DNA of 64,000 bases, taken from positions 923,736-987,735 of the forward strand of contig MU004231.1 in the NCBI GenBank assembly GCA_010405405.1, given 5' to 3'. Position 1 is the stretch's first letter. Each line of letters opens with the position of its first letter. Made by a program: the position numbers and the translations under genes. Positions 28,991-40,288 of this stretch are shown piece by piece. The notes below the pieces were generated by a model. That model saw only the letters and a list, made by a program, of their open reading frames with translations. It searched no databases and had not been told where the DNA came from. The stretch is from Microthyrium microscopicum (Eukaryota > Ascomycota > Dothideomycetes > Microthyriales > Microthyriaceae).

Positions 28991-29978
28991 GATGATGCGC
29001 CTTCAATAGAATAGCGGTACTCTAAAGAATGTCCCGACAAGTTAGGTAGCGTTGAGAATAAGCTTGATCTTATACCCGCTCAAGATACTCACAAGGCTTG
29101 CAATACCCAAACACTAAGACTCTAAAATAGCAAAATAATCTGTTTGCACCCCCTTTCAATAGTTTTAGCATTCACGTTTAGCATTCAAGAACCTTTGATC
29201 ATGTATCAGTGTCTTGAAAACTACAAAACTCTTAATAGCCTTGGCATTCATGTTTGGCTTACAAGATTCTTTGATGTTAACAATCCTATAGAGCGAATTG
29301 TCTACACCCTCTTTTAATGCTATAAGCATTTGCTATCTACTTTGCTTTGTGAGAACTACAAACCTAGCTAATATCGAAATATGGTTTGCTAAAGTTGTGT
29401 ATCCGATACTACAACCTTCCAATAATGGTTCTTAGCAAACCGAACCTCTTGTTGCTGTCATGGTTGTCAACCCAACTGTTGATAGGAAAAACCGCCAAAT
29501 AGCTAGAACCCGTGAGAATCAAACATGACGGTACCGGTGTGTGCGTGTTCGACATGTCACGTCTGGTGTGCGTTCTGACGTTCCCTATCTGCACATTTGA
29601 AAATCTTACTGCCAGCCTAACAATTGGAGGAAGCTATCATCGTCAAGCCAATGCAATATTGCCAGCCATTAAAAGAAAAGCTTATAGGTTCGAATCCTTT
29701 CTTGTCTAGTATTCTTTTTCGTAGTAAATATCTTAGATATAATGATAAGTATAACATTCCAGGTTCATAAATATGCACTGTTTCTTTTTCAAACAAGGCT
29801 GAGGGCAAGGCTGAACCAATGAATTATATCGTAGAAGTTGCATTACTAAACCAAAAAGTCCGTGAAAGAGTGAAATTTGGTTCTTTGACTGATAGAGTGC
29901 AGAGAACGAAGGCATATTCTCTCTACCCAAAGTTTTCACTCTCTAAACCTATTCGTGCCAGTGTCTCATTGCCAAAGC
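28991..29978. other. Intergenic stretch with a tRNA-like element
   Basis: No supported protein gene. It contains the Pol III-like element listed at 29611-29719 and is otherwise AT-rich. Confidence 0.4.
29611..29719 (+). repeat. tRNA-like / SINE-like Pol III unit
   Basis: A box-A-like word (CAGCCTAACAATTGG, near 29613-29627), a perfect B box (GGTTCGAATCC, 29687-29697) and a TTTTT run (about 29715) are in the order and spacing of a Pol III gene. The acceptor and T stems do not pair properly, so it is not a working tRNA. It could be a tRNA pseudogene or the head of a tRNA-derived SINE. Confidence 0.35.
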
Positions 29979-30772
29979 CTAGACCCAAGTTCCAAGACCC
30001 AACTCGTGTTCCTCCTCGACATTGGCTTCTTCATTGTCAAGGATGATTTCGTCCTCGGATTCCACTGAGATCTGAATGTCGTGTCCATCGTCCTCCTCAC
30101 TATTCGAAATGAGCAAGGGTAAATGGGAACTTCCCGGCTCAACAACATCCGCGAATGAGCCAACTTGCAACAGCCAGTGGTCACAATTAAGGAGGGTCTT
30201 GTGGGCGATCGAGTTGGCGCAGCCCTTGTTTGCGCGAGCGCGAGCAGCTGTCCATTTCGCCTCAAGGCGTGGGAAATACTCGAACATGAAGGTATGATTG
30301 GCACGATTGGCGCATTGCTGAAAATCAATCTGGTCAGTTTCCATGTACACTGGAAGGATGGTCAAAATTTTCAACTTACGACAGTGTTCGTGTTTGGATT
30401 GTCATGAATATCAATGACGGCGAAGAAGAGCGCATTCACAAAGCAAACGTTGCTGATGATGATCTCGGGCTGAAAAGCCCACAGACAGTCGTCTCTAATC
30501 CACACATGATTGTCCAACGCTTTTGCCACGAGTATTTTAGGAAGGTCGGACATGTCATAGCACGGGGCTTTGTCAGGAATGGCGTGGTATAAGTAATGGT
30601 AGCTCTCAAGAAGTCGCAAAGCATTGTCAATCTTGATGCCCACTGAGCCCGCGTCAATTCCAGCAGGTTTTTGGGAAGGGTATTCAAGAATGATCTTGCA
30701 AAGACGAGTAAGGCCGGCATGAGTGAGGTTCAAAAGTCCTCCGTAGGCAGACTCGGGGAGGCGGGACGTCAT
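29979..30772 (-). CDS. CANC-family protein, open copy
   Basis: Exon 1 (30380-30772, starting MTSRLPESAYGGLL) and exon 2 (29979-30329) flank a 50-nt phase-0 intron (GTAAGT...ACTGACCAG), giving 247 residues. The end of exon 1 (CFVNALFFAVID) matches FNALFTAVHG and FNSVYLAVFG of the copies at 14.3 and 38 kb. All three have an intron shortly after this motif. Exon 2 has FPRLEAKWTAARARANKGCA, matching the region just before the Cys motif in the other copies, but the CANC here reads CANS and the later Cys pair is reduced. The tail is acidic (SEEDDGHD, NEEANVEEEHE). Function unknown. It is the only one of the three without an in-frame stop. Confidence 0.65.
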
Positions 30773-31308
30773 GGTGAACTTTGTTCGCGTCAGTCTTGAA
30801 CTGGTTGTTATTAAATTTCAGAGTGAGGAGCTTACAGACTTGATTGAGTTTAGTGACTGAACTTGAAGCTGTGGATGATGCTGAAAAGACCAACTCTCTT
30901 GGTCTCTGAATTGCTCTTTAAGCAGAGCTGTCAAAGATGTGACTATGACAAAAAGACTTGCCGACAACACAGAACTAAAAGAGTGTACTGGCTTGGAAGA
31001 AGAAGAAGAGGAGAGGAAGAGGGGAACCAAATGCTTTATAGACGTCAGTTTGCACGATAGTGGCCTGTGCTATTCTATTCCTTAAAGCCTTGTAAGTGTT
31101 CAATTAGGAAGTGACGATGCTGGTGAGAAGATACTTGGGGCCATGTAGTTACGATTTTGAATACTCACTGCAGAAAATTACCTATATAAGAAAGAATACC
31201 TAGTCAGTCTCAACTTCTAAACTAACCCCTAGGATTGCCATATTGGGCAAGAAGCCTTTGATGGAACATGTTTTTGATGTTGAGATTTGGCGCATGCCTC
31301 AATGCTCC

Positions 31309-31453
31309 TAAGGCTTTATGACCCATAAGGCTTCATGACCCATAAGGCTTCATGACCCATAAGGCTGCATGACCCATAAGGCTGCATGACCCATAAGGCT
31401 GAATGACCCATAAGGCTGCATCACCCATAAGGCTGCATCACCCATAAGGCTGG
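31309..31453. repeat. 17-bp minisatellite
   Basis: About eight copies of CATAAGGCTGCATGACC with one- or two-base differences (TTC/TGC/TGA; ATGA/ATCA). The units become progressively different from left to right. Confidence 0.9.
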
Positions 31454-32753
31454 GAGGTGATTTCCTTTTTGGGATAGCGCAAACGGATACGTCACGTGGG
31501 ACCATAAAGTTTTTCCAGGTCCGGAACTACCTCAAATAATAAAACAAATGCTATTGCATTCAATTTCAGAGGTACAGGTACCAATAGCTACAAAGTAGTA
31601 ATTAAAAAAAGTCTTGTTTAGCTTAGCAACCGTGTCGGTAAGGTTTTTTGTTCACATCCCCCTTCATCCTCTACACTGCTCGAGCGCGATCAATTACTCT
31701 TGTTGTTCTGTTCTCATCACACATGTACAAGTTTCACCATTACCAACTGCTCTTCCTTCTTGTTATCAGTTTTCCTCTGGTTGATCTTCCGAAAAGATTT
31801 TGGTCGATGGTTTTGCTAGTTTGGTTTTACAATTGGCGTGCAGGTGACGGTCCAGTGTTCAGTCCATTTACCGTATGCAAAATCGTTACCTGGTGCGGTT
31901 ATACTCAACTTTTCCAGTAGCGAGGGTCGTCACCAGGAGGTGCGACACGGAAATATCTAAAAGATAATCGCTTATCTGGAATCCTGGATTATCACTTTTA
32001 AGACCCAGACATGCGCCGTGCCGCCCTCTTTATTGGCTATCATTGGCATCTCATGCTGTGTTTAGGCGGCCTTGTCGTTGACCCATTAAGGCACTGCTTG
32101 GATAATTTCAAGTGTCGGCGTAGTAGTAGCCGCTGTTCCGAAGTATACCAATGGGGGCTTGACTCCATGTACATTAAACGCGCACGTCGTATTGGTTCCC
32201 ATCATCAGAGCAGCGAGATGCATGAATTCATCCCCAGCTGATTCCACCAGTCAGATAGGGGCGACAACTCTACCCCAATTGGCGGCGATAACATTGATCC
32301 CTGTGCCGTGCCATCCTGAAAAGACTGACCAACTGGCAACAAACTCTGTCTGCGGCATAAAATAGTGTAGAATATTGTTGAATTACATGTCTGAACGATA
32401 TTTGGCGCGCGAGATGTATATATTTGTTCATCGCCTCCATCGTGTTGTAACGCCTACTCAGATACTTTAGGCAAATAGGGTCAAAACTCCAAGGCATTGG
32501 AATCACTCGAGTTCGTCTCGAGTTGTACCATCTCGAACCCTCTGGGAGTTTTGCCGATCTACGGATACGGCGTTATATCATAACTCGAAATAGTACATCC
32601 ACCCTCAAATCAATTGCTTAATTCTCGACAGAAATATTTCCGGGGGCATGTACATCAAGTACACGGTTAGGAACTACTTTAGTATGGCCAGAACTAGGGA
32701 AAACTATTCGCATAGAACTTGGAAGGGAAGAGATACATCGCTAGGATTCGGAC

Positions 32754-32935
32754 TTTGACTGCTCACATACATGATACAGATGGAATGCATCAAGTTGCAA
32801 GGTAGTGCATATGGTACCAACCACTAACCAGTTTCCTAGCTACTATAGTTTGACTGCTCACATATAGATGGAATGCATTAAGCTGCAAGGTATTGTATAT
32901 CGTACCAACCACCAAACAATTTCCTAGCTACTATG
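32754..32935. repeat. Tandem duplication of a 95-bp unit
   Basis: TTTGACTGCTCACATA... at 32754 recurs at 32849 and both copies end TTTCCTAGCTACTAT. The second copy lacks a few bases near its start. Several differences are C/T or G/A transitions. Confidence 0.85.
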
Positions 32936-34532
32936 GTAACTCCACTTCCTACGTTCTAGGCTAGCTAGTCACTGGTTTATGACACCACATGTTACTAATA
33001 GTATTCTCCTATTATTTGGCATTGCAATATAAAACTTGATAGTTCCTTTGAATAATGCAGCAGACAATTTCTCTCCATTAATATCTACTTCCTACTACTT
33101 ACCTACTTCTCTTAGAGCACTCTAGGTCGGCGGCGCGCACTCCCCGTTCTTCTTTCCTACTACCTGTACTTGAGGTTTACAAGGGAAATACTTTTTATCT
33201 TCAACTACTTGAGAAATTTGGTATTACTACCAAAAACCAAAAAATATATGATGAATCCCCTGCATCTAAATACCAACATTGTCGACAAGGATCGTCAAGC
33301 TATTGGTATATGGCAGATTTTCCTCGAACGGACTTGCGTAACAAAGGGATTGAAACCACCAGTTTATTCCATCTCGTCCGACTGACGCGGTATGTTTTAT
33401 CTTTCAGATAAGGAAGCCCCTTGGTGCTATTGCTGTTCCTTGCTACTGCAACAAGAACCCTTTTCTTGACGAACGAAAATAAAAATAGACCGTTCTAGCA
33501 TCTGTATCCAATATCTCTATTTATAACTTTCTATTTCTTTTTCTATTCAGTGCAATATCGGGGTGTGTTTAGCCTGTTGTTCCACGATAAAACGATGAGT
33601 TCCTCGTTATACGTTATAGCGTGCTTACTTTATATCTTGGAGGCCGAACGGCATGGTCAGCTGCTGTGCTAGTGAATGGAAAGCTATATAGCGCAAGATT
33701 CTGGTAAGATAATCCACCTCCAAGTCGAACCTAGTAGCAGTTTAGAAAGAAGAAGAACAATGAGGCTCCAACTCTGATTTCAATATTTAGGTATGATGGG
33801 CGTCTCGTGCTTTTAGCCAAAGAAGATGCTGCAGAAGTCGCGTTGTCTTGTTTAGATGAAATAGAGCACGAAATATGCGCGCAGAGCGCGGGAAAATTGC
33901 GGCCCAAGGACGACTATGTCCTTAGTATTAATGTCTAATAGAGAGCAAGTCTTGTTTCTATATATATACGTATATGGAAATCAGATGGGGTATTTATCCT
34001 CTCCAGTATCAATCGAACTTGACTTGCTTCTCTTTGCTTTCATCCATATACCTACCTCTCTGTACCTAGATCTAATTTGACCAACACCTTGTCGCATGTT
34101 TTACGCTCATTAAGATTACTATCCACTCCTTAACACAACTAGCTAATGAGCGTTTAGGATGGTTCAAATGGTGAGAGCTAAACGTCTGAATACGGCACAT
34201 AGACCCTATCCGCAGGTTAGGGTGCTATGATTGAGCTGGTAGATAGTGCAGTAAGCATGAGATATGGAGGTACTGGAGTTATAGGTATTGTATTCCAAGG
34301 TACTGCTCAACATTTTGTATTCTTCGTTACAAGTGAGTGTATATTACAAACTTTCCAGCCATGCCCGGCACCGAGACCCCATTTCCTCCGACGTCAATGT
34401 AATTCCCTAACTACTGTTTTCGTCAACTGCGAGCGTTGTCAAGGAGAAGGTACTAGTGGTAGAGTATCAGAACAGTGCCTCCGAATTGTCAGTGTCATCT
34501 CACCGCCATGATCAACATTCAACAAGCTTCCC

Positions 34533-34887
34533 CTATGGCCAATGGGCAGACCAATAGCTGTCAGAAGGTGGGGCCTCCTCATCAACTGACTCCCAGTTCC
34601 CATCAATGTCCGGAAAGGGCTCGTTGGCAGGCCATGAGAGGAGACCTATGAATCATGTCAGAATCGTGCCAACATTTATTAATACTTGTATTACCTCTAA
34701 TGTATTGTGCATCTCCGATCATTTTCTCCAGTCTTGCCTGAAGAGCTTGGTCTTGGATTTCATCGCGCCCCTGGATCTCTTCCATGATCTCAATGATCTT
34801 GGACATCAAATCGTCCAAGTAAGCACTGATCTGCGATATCAGCGCGTCTATAGTGGCATCGAGTGGTGGTGTAGGGTCAAGTGACAT
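34533..34887 (-). CDS. Small helical protein (101 aa)
   Basis: Exons 34695-34887 and 34533-34645 flank a 49-nt intron (GTAATA...TTCTGACATG...CATAG). The product begins MSLDPTPPLDATID. It has a long amphipathic helix (ALISQISAYLDDLMSKIIEI, IQDQALQARLEKMIGDAQ) and an acidic, Trp-containing tail (DIDGNWESVDEEAPPSDS). The two exons join to exactly 102 codons, which supports the gene. No family or localisation signal is recognised. It stands alone in a gene-poor stretch. Confidence 0.6.
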
Positions 34888-35800
34888 TTTTACTATCGGG
34901 CATTAGTCGTGTTGCAACGTGCCTGAAAGGAACGCTAGGGTAGGTTCTACCGTGATAATGTTGTATATGGAAAATGTCTGATCGAGATTTAGTTTGCTGT
35001 GCTGATGTTGACTTGCAAAGACTGGGCGATCTGGGCGATGAAAGCATACTAGATATAGGTATCGCTCCGCTATGTGCTGGCAAACTTGAAACGAAAGAAA
35101 CTGCAGTTACTAGGATTTATTCCGACTACCTTGCACAACCTGTTAGTAATATGCAGGAAACCTTTCTGGAAACAATCTGAGAGGTACGCAGCGTGAAAGC
35201 ACATGGCAATGCTTTCCATTCCTTACCGAATATCATAAGCTGCTCCTACTCTTATTCAAGATAGCTTCCTTCAAACTCGGCTTCTAATAAAGCCATGTCT
35301 TGTGAGTAAATCTGCTTAGTGTAACTATTTCCATTATCTAGCGGTGAGTCTGCAAAAGCATCATAGCCTTTTTGGCAGGTTGGTTTACGGGTACCAACAG
35401 ATCGCGCAGTTAGGTGACGTGTACGGATCGGGCACGGCATAGAGCCGTAGGCAAATTCCTAAAATCAAGGAATTGATGTCCTAATCGACGCAGAATACGG
35501 CCAAATTTCCACCTCTACGATTGTTTGGTAGTCGTTTGGTGATCAAGTCCAAAATATTTCACCAAAAACGCTCTTGACCATGTGGTTACTACTCCTTCAA
35601 GCCTAGTACATAATCGAATTTGGGGAGGGAATTCTAATCACTTTCACTGGGAAAACGCGACATGATGTCAATACCAGTTCCACGGCCTAGACAGGACTAC
35701 GATACAGGCAAGCAAAGCATTTCAAACTGCCAAGGCAGGCTATCTCTGGCACAACATGGCTAACCTCTAGCGCCTAGGACCTACAAGTCTTATAGGATTC
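34888..35800. other. Gene-free stretch
   Basis: Divergent intergenic region ahead of the F-box-like gene. Nothing supported. Confidence 0.45.
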
Positions 35801-37294
35801 ATGCATCTTCCTCTAGAGCTCCGCCGCATGATATTTTATGCCTGCGACGAAGCAACAGCTTCAAATTTAAGGCGCGTCAACCGGTCCATCAGGGCTGAGA
35901 TCGACCTTCATTGGTTTGTGTTGAGTGGGAAATCCATGGAACCTTACTTCAATGGTACCCTCTCTCTATCGCCTCTCAACCGCAACAAAAGGCATATCTT
36001 CAACATCAATCGACATTACGCATCTGAACAAGCAGCAGTCGACCGTTCCAACGAGTGCGAAAAGGCGGATGCGGGTCCACAGCCGCTGGTTGATTTCCAG
36101 GCCGCACACGCAATCCAAAAGTTGGTCTTTATTGATGATTCCTTGGAGCTGGCCTCACATCAAGAGGGCTGTCAGCCTAGAGTGCGCTGTCTTTACGAAG
36201 CCTTGTTCGGCTGTCACGCCAGACACGCTGAGGGTGTTGTGATTTGCAAGGACTTTTTTGAAAAGCTCATCATTCTCTGTCACAAGCTACCCAATCTCAA
36301 ACAGCTCAAGGTCATCCAGATACAGCGCACGAAGAATGCTTCCTGGAACTTTCAAGCCATCAAAACCAACAACAGAAACGAAACTATTAGCCAGTTGCGC
36401 GACATTGCTATTCTCAATCGCCGAGATGGGCAGTTGCAACACCACCGAAACCGAATCTACTGTGTTGATATAAGCCCCGAAAAGATTCGGGCACTAGAGT
36501 CGGACCTGTACAGCAATAACGAGCAGGTGGAACTTACAGCAACAATGCAACAGTGTGAGGAGTTCACCAAGACGATGATGACCACCGTTGTCTCGATTCA
36601 GAGTGGTGAGAGTGCTACAGCTGACGAGATTGAAAGGACTATGGAGACATGTGAGGCTATGCCCATGATTGACGGTCCACTGGCAGATCTCAATCGGCTC
36701 ATATACTGGCAATCATACGACCGATGGCTTTGCAATACAGTGTCACACATTTCAGACTCTATTTCAAAGCTGCAAGAAGCCCATCGATATATTGTGGAAG
36801 GCGGAGATGATATTGTTGACGATACATTGAACGCGGCTCGGTGGGTCGACGTGCTCAATCAATGTCGAGAGTGTCTCTCAGACTCGATCCCGGACAGATC
36901 GGATATCATCAAAGGCCTTGATACAACCTATGATAACATCAACACTCCAGCTCTGTCGTCTTCCGATCTACTTGCACATGTAGAGGAAGCAATAATGCGT
37001 TACGAGCACAACCTTCTACACTTTCCTACAAACCTTGCCCAAAACGCCGCGAGTCAAGCCAAATTATACCAAATGAAAGTTCAGACACGACTGCAGCAGG
37101 ACCCCAATTTCATATCCAGCTTACAACAGCAACTTGATGGAGGAATACCAAGCGACCTTATGCCTAGACGAAATCTTAGGCTGAGTGTATATCCTACTTC
37201 AGCCCAAGGTCTAGTGCATAGTGCGATGCAGCCAAGCTTCGGGAGCCCATATCAGCAGCTGTCCTCGACCAAGTATCGTCGTAAAATCTTTTAA
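35801..37294 (+). CDS. F-box-like protein
   Basis: Intronless frame of 497 residues starting MHLPLELRRMIFYACDE. The first ~35 residues fit the F-box pattern LPxEL...I...C.....L..[VL]N+.., seen as LPLELRRMIFYACDEATASN and then LRRVNRSIRAEI. F-box proteins recruit substrates to SCF ubiquitin ligases through Skp1. The rest is a helical substrate-side region with no clear LRR or WD repeats; one part reads LPNLKQLKVIQIQR, as in many orphan fungal F-box proteins. The match to the F-box is by eye and the segment is short, so 'F-box-like' is as far as I go. Neighbours give no further clue. Confidence 0.6.
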   Translation: MHLPLELRRMIFYACDEATASNLRRVNRSIRAEIDLHWFVLSGKSMEPYFNGTLSLSPLNRNKRHIFNINRHYASEQAAVDRSNECEKADAGPQPLVDFQAAHAIQKLVFIDDSLELASHQEGCQPRVRCLYEALFGCHARHAEGVVICKDFFEKLIILCHKLPNLKQLKVIQIQRTKNASWNFQAIKTNNRNETISQLRDIAILNRRDGQLQHHRNRIYCVDISPEKIRALESDLYSNNEQVELTATMQQCEEFTKTMMTTVVSIQSGESATADEIERTMETCEAMPMIDGPLADLNRLIYWQSYDRWLCNTVSHISDSISKLQEAHRYIVEGGDDIVDDTLNAARWVDVLNQCRECLSDSIPDRSDIIKGLDTTYDNINTPALSSSDLLAHVEEAIMRYEHNLLHFPTNLAQNAASQAKLYQMKVQTRLQQDPNFISSLQQQLDGGIPSDLMPRRNLRLSVYPTSAQGLVHSAMQPSFGSPYQQLSSTKYRRKIF

Positions 37295-37942
37295 AACGTC
37301 TATATTCGTTGGTCGATCTGGAGCTTTGCTTGTTCTACATTAACCTTGTGTTTACTCCGCTTATAAATGATGATAGGGACAAGAAGAGTAGGTAGCCGTT
37401 CAACAAGAGCATTACTTGAGAAGAAGACATGTAGTGGATCGAAACCAAAACTGTCATGAATGTTCGTATATGGGTGATTCCAAGCAAAATTGAACGTGGC
37501 AACATGTCCTCTGGAGGTTTCTGGGCGTTCTTTAGTCGGGTTCGTTGCTACTTGAGTATAGCTTGAGTATGTTCATGTATCGAGCTAGGAAGGATGTTGT
37601 CAAATCTTGTTGCTGGTTTTGAGGTACTATACATTTCGGGCAATGCTGTAGATTCTTAATTCCCGTACAAGCTACTACTTCTTCATACTCTAAGCAGCAG
37701 CTTGCTAAACTCCCCGACCAGACAGTATAAACCAGAGTCCGAATAGACTACAAAACATCTCGCCTTTTAGTAGACAGAATCAGCCTATTCGGACATCAAA
37801 GCAACACCCGCAAAATTCCAAACATACCCAAAGCTCCGATCGAACAATCATGAAAAACAAATTTGGTTGAGCGGAACCACCCAATGTCCCGAACTCAATG
37901 AGAGACTTGCCTAATCAACGGGTAGGTAGCCATGCTTAGGCT
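37295..37942. other. Gene-free stretch
   Basis: Convergent intergenic region between the F-box-like gene and the next minus-strand gene; nothing supported. Confidence 0.45.
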
Positions 37943-38758
37943 TCAATAGTACGGATGAGTACTGCAAGTATCGACGCATTCATCAACTTTGTTGTAGCCA
38001 TTCGAACCAGCATTTTCTTGAGACATCCAACAGTTAGCACAAGCATGCTCTCTACTCTGGCTTGCTGAGTACCAACTGCGCTCACGGTGGCAGTCTACAA
38101 AAGGCAGGTCTTCGTTCTCATCTTGCTCAACCCGACCGCACTTCTCCGTCTATAAAATCAAGTATTAGTCTGAAAATCCATTCAACAGGTTAGAATAACA
38201 AACCTTGTCGTCGTCGTCACCATCCTTAGTCGTATTTGTACCAAAGACTGCAAGGTAGACCGAATTGAAGATACAATTCATACGACTATGCTCTTGCAAA
38301 TCCTCAGTATCCAAGAACAACGAGGCAGCATCGTTATAGAAGGTGGAGGTGTTGTACACCTTGATATCGCTATTACTTTCGAACAGACTGGGTCGCCATT
38401 GAAGCTCGGATTTATGGTAAATCAAGTCGACCTCCAAGTCGTACTGACGCTCGTTGTTCACCTCTCAGGCATACTCGAGCAGCATTTTGGCAGATGCTGT
38501 CCATAATGTAGGGAATTGCTGGTCCTCGTCATACCAATCGAACAGCCTCGCGACGACATCATCAAAGCCTAGAGCTACTGGCTCACTCTCATCGTCCGAG
38601 TCTTCCAGTCCGAGGGCCCGTTGGGTAGACCACGTGGTCGCAGCAGAAAGGACTTCAGCATAGTCATTGCTGTAGCCTACAATAATCGGTTTTGCTTAAA
38701 CTCGAATTGATCCAACAGTTTTGTACTTACCGAACTCAAAGTCACTATTTGCGGGCAT
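37943..38758 (-). pseudogene. CANC-family gene with one in-frame TGA
   Basis: Three exons (38731-38758, 38204-38676, 37943-38149) with two 54-nt introns (GTAAGT...TTGTAG and GTTTGT...TTATAG) give a 236-codon reading frame. Codon 80 is TGA (38467-38465), between LLEYA and EVNNERQ; everything else is open. The C-terminal exon has the Cys domain (HACANCWMSQ...C..TC..HPYY). It matches the decayed copy at 14256-14965 along its whole length and the open copy at 29979-30772 more weakly. Either the gene is freshly inactivated, the stop is read through, or a 79-residue protein is made. Function unknown; the paired Cys and His suggest metal binding or disulphides. Confidence 0.6.
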
Positions 38759-39204
38759 GATGAGTGTAGTAAGGTGGACGAGGTAGAGGAAGATGAAAGT
38801 TGGACTTGGAGAAGGTAGGAAAGGTTGTGTTTGGGTATTTGTACGATAAAGATATTGGTGGTAGAGTTGGTTCTGTGATAACTGATTGCAGCATAAAGTG
38901 TGATGGAAGAAAGATGGAAGAGAGAGAGGGTTCGATAGGCTTTATAGAAAGCCTTCGTGGTCCGTTCTTTACTTTAGGCAGCAGAGTAGGTGACCTTTTG
39001 TCTAGGCTCAAGTGATGAACTCATATGATGCCTAGGCTCAATTGATAATGTGATGTAATGCTCGTAGATTCCAAACTGCTGGGTTGAAGTTGACAGCCAA
39101 TCCGACCGATATGTTCTTTAAATGGCATGATCATTCAAGAAAGGTAAATGACGCTTTACCGTGCGCGTAATGAAGGTCTTCTCCTTAATACCTAATGGCG
39201 TAGT

Positions 39205-39966
39205 ATGACGACTTCTAGAAGCTGTCGCAATCTCACGATAGATATGGTTCCCCATCAAAGAAAGATTTCACTCTGGATTAGACGAGAAGCAACAGCAGGC
39301 ATTCTGATCGATGAGTGCCCTTATGCAAGGCCAAAGATGTTCCCAAATTCAAAAGCGCATACAACAGAAGACTTGGACGACCTAGTAACCTCTGATGAGG
39401 AACCTGACCTGGACGATGGTAATCTCTCACTCATTGTGCTTTACATAACTGACCGTTTCCAGATCTGTCTTTGCCTCCTATTCCCTCCTCCAAAGTCATC
39501 GTTTGCGGATACCTCCCTTGATAATGACAATTCGCCTTCAAAGCGACAAAAATTGGCTACCCTTGCGAACGCATACCAAGCTCTCGACTTAAGTGATACC
39601 CAAAAGGCACATCCTTTCGAATTATTTCCAAACGAGCTTACGCCACGGCTATCCGTCACACTTGATAGTCTAGGATGCTATGCTAATTGCAGAGTATCTC
39701 TAAAACCCCTAGGCGCGCCATGGTATCACACGATCCGTCGCGTTTGGGATCAAACGCCAAAACCCGTTCCCAAAGAAAATTTGTCCAAGTTCACAATCTA
39801 CAAGCGTCAAATCCCAAGCTTCTTACTAATCTTTAGCAGCACCCAAAGTTTACATACCTACTCTCCATCCTTATTTGAGCCTTCTAAGACAAATACAGTT
39901 CGCGAAGCACCATTTCACACAAGTACCGGCCAACCTTCCCTTTTGGTCAGCACAACCACACCATGA
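39205..39966 (+). CDS. Hypothetical protein, doubtful structure
   Basis: An open frame of 253 residues. A GTAATC...CTGACCGTTTCCAG segment (about 39,419-39,462) looks like a good intron, but removing it changes frame and soon meets a stop. Downstream residues include a basic SPSKRQKLA motif resembling a nuclear localisation signal. The stretch lies directly upstream of the decayed Hsp70-like gene and may be its remains or an unrelated chance frame. No family recognised. Confidence 0.25.
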   Translation: MTTSRSCRNLTIDMVPHQRKISLWIRREATAGILIDECPYARPKMFPNSKAHTTEDLDDLVTSDEEPDLDDGNLSLIVLYITDRFQICLCLLFPPPKSSFADTSLDNDNSPSKRQKLATLANAYQALDLSDTQKAHPFELFPNELTPRLSVTLDSLGCYANCRVSLKPLGAPWYHTIRRVWDQTPKPVPKENLSKFTIYKRQIPSFLLIFSSTQSLHTYSPSLFEPSKTNTVREAPFHTSTGQPSLLVSTTTP

Positions 39967-40288
39967 CCCGCAAACGAGCCGTTTCCTCCAATCTGCCAGA
40001 AGCAGGCCTAAACAAGCGGATCACGCGAAGTGGCCAAAATAGGGCGAGCTACCCTTCCGATGCAAATCGCAATAGATCCCAGCTTCCTACAGAAACACCT
40101 ACAGCCGCAAGCGAGGGAAATAGCACGATCGCAAGCTTAGCTACGCCACCATGCACTGGTACGTTAGACACTACCACCAAGAGTCCGCTCCTGGCTACGT
40201 GAGCAACTACTATTGCCCCTAACGCAAACACTACGACTCCGCCGCTGATAACGCAGATACCGCAGATACGCACTGCTACCAACGATGA

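Larger units (their letters stand above)
30773..34532. other. 3.8-kb gene-poor region with tandem repeats
   Basis: No coding gene I can support. It holds a 17-bp minisatellite (31309-31453) and a 95-bp tandem duplication (32754-32935). The rest is AT-rich with only short chance frames. Confidence 0.5.

Noticed and set aside
31648-31920. Hydrophobic 90-residue plus-strand frame
   Set aside because: No splice signals, no conserved pattern, AT-rich surroundings; probably chance.
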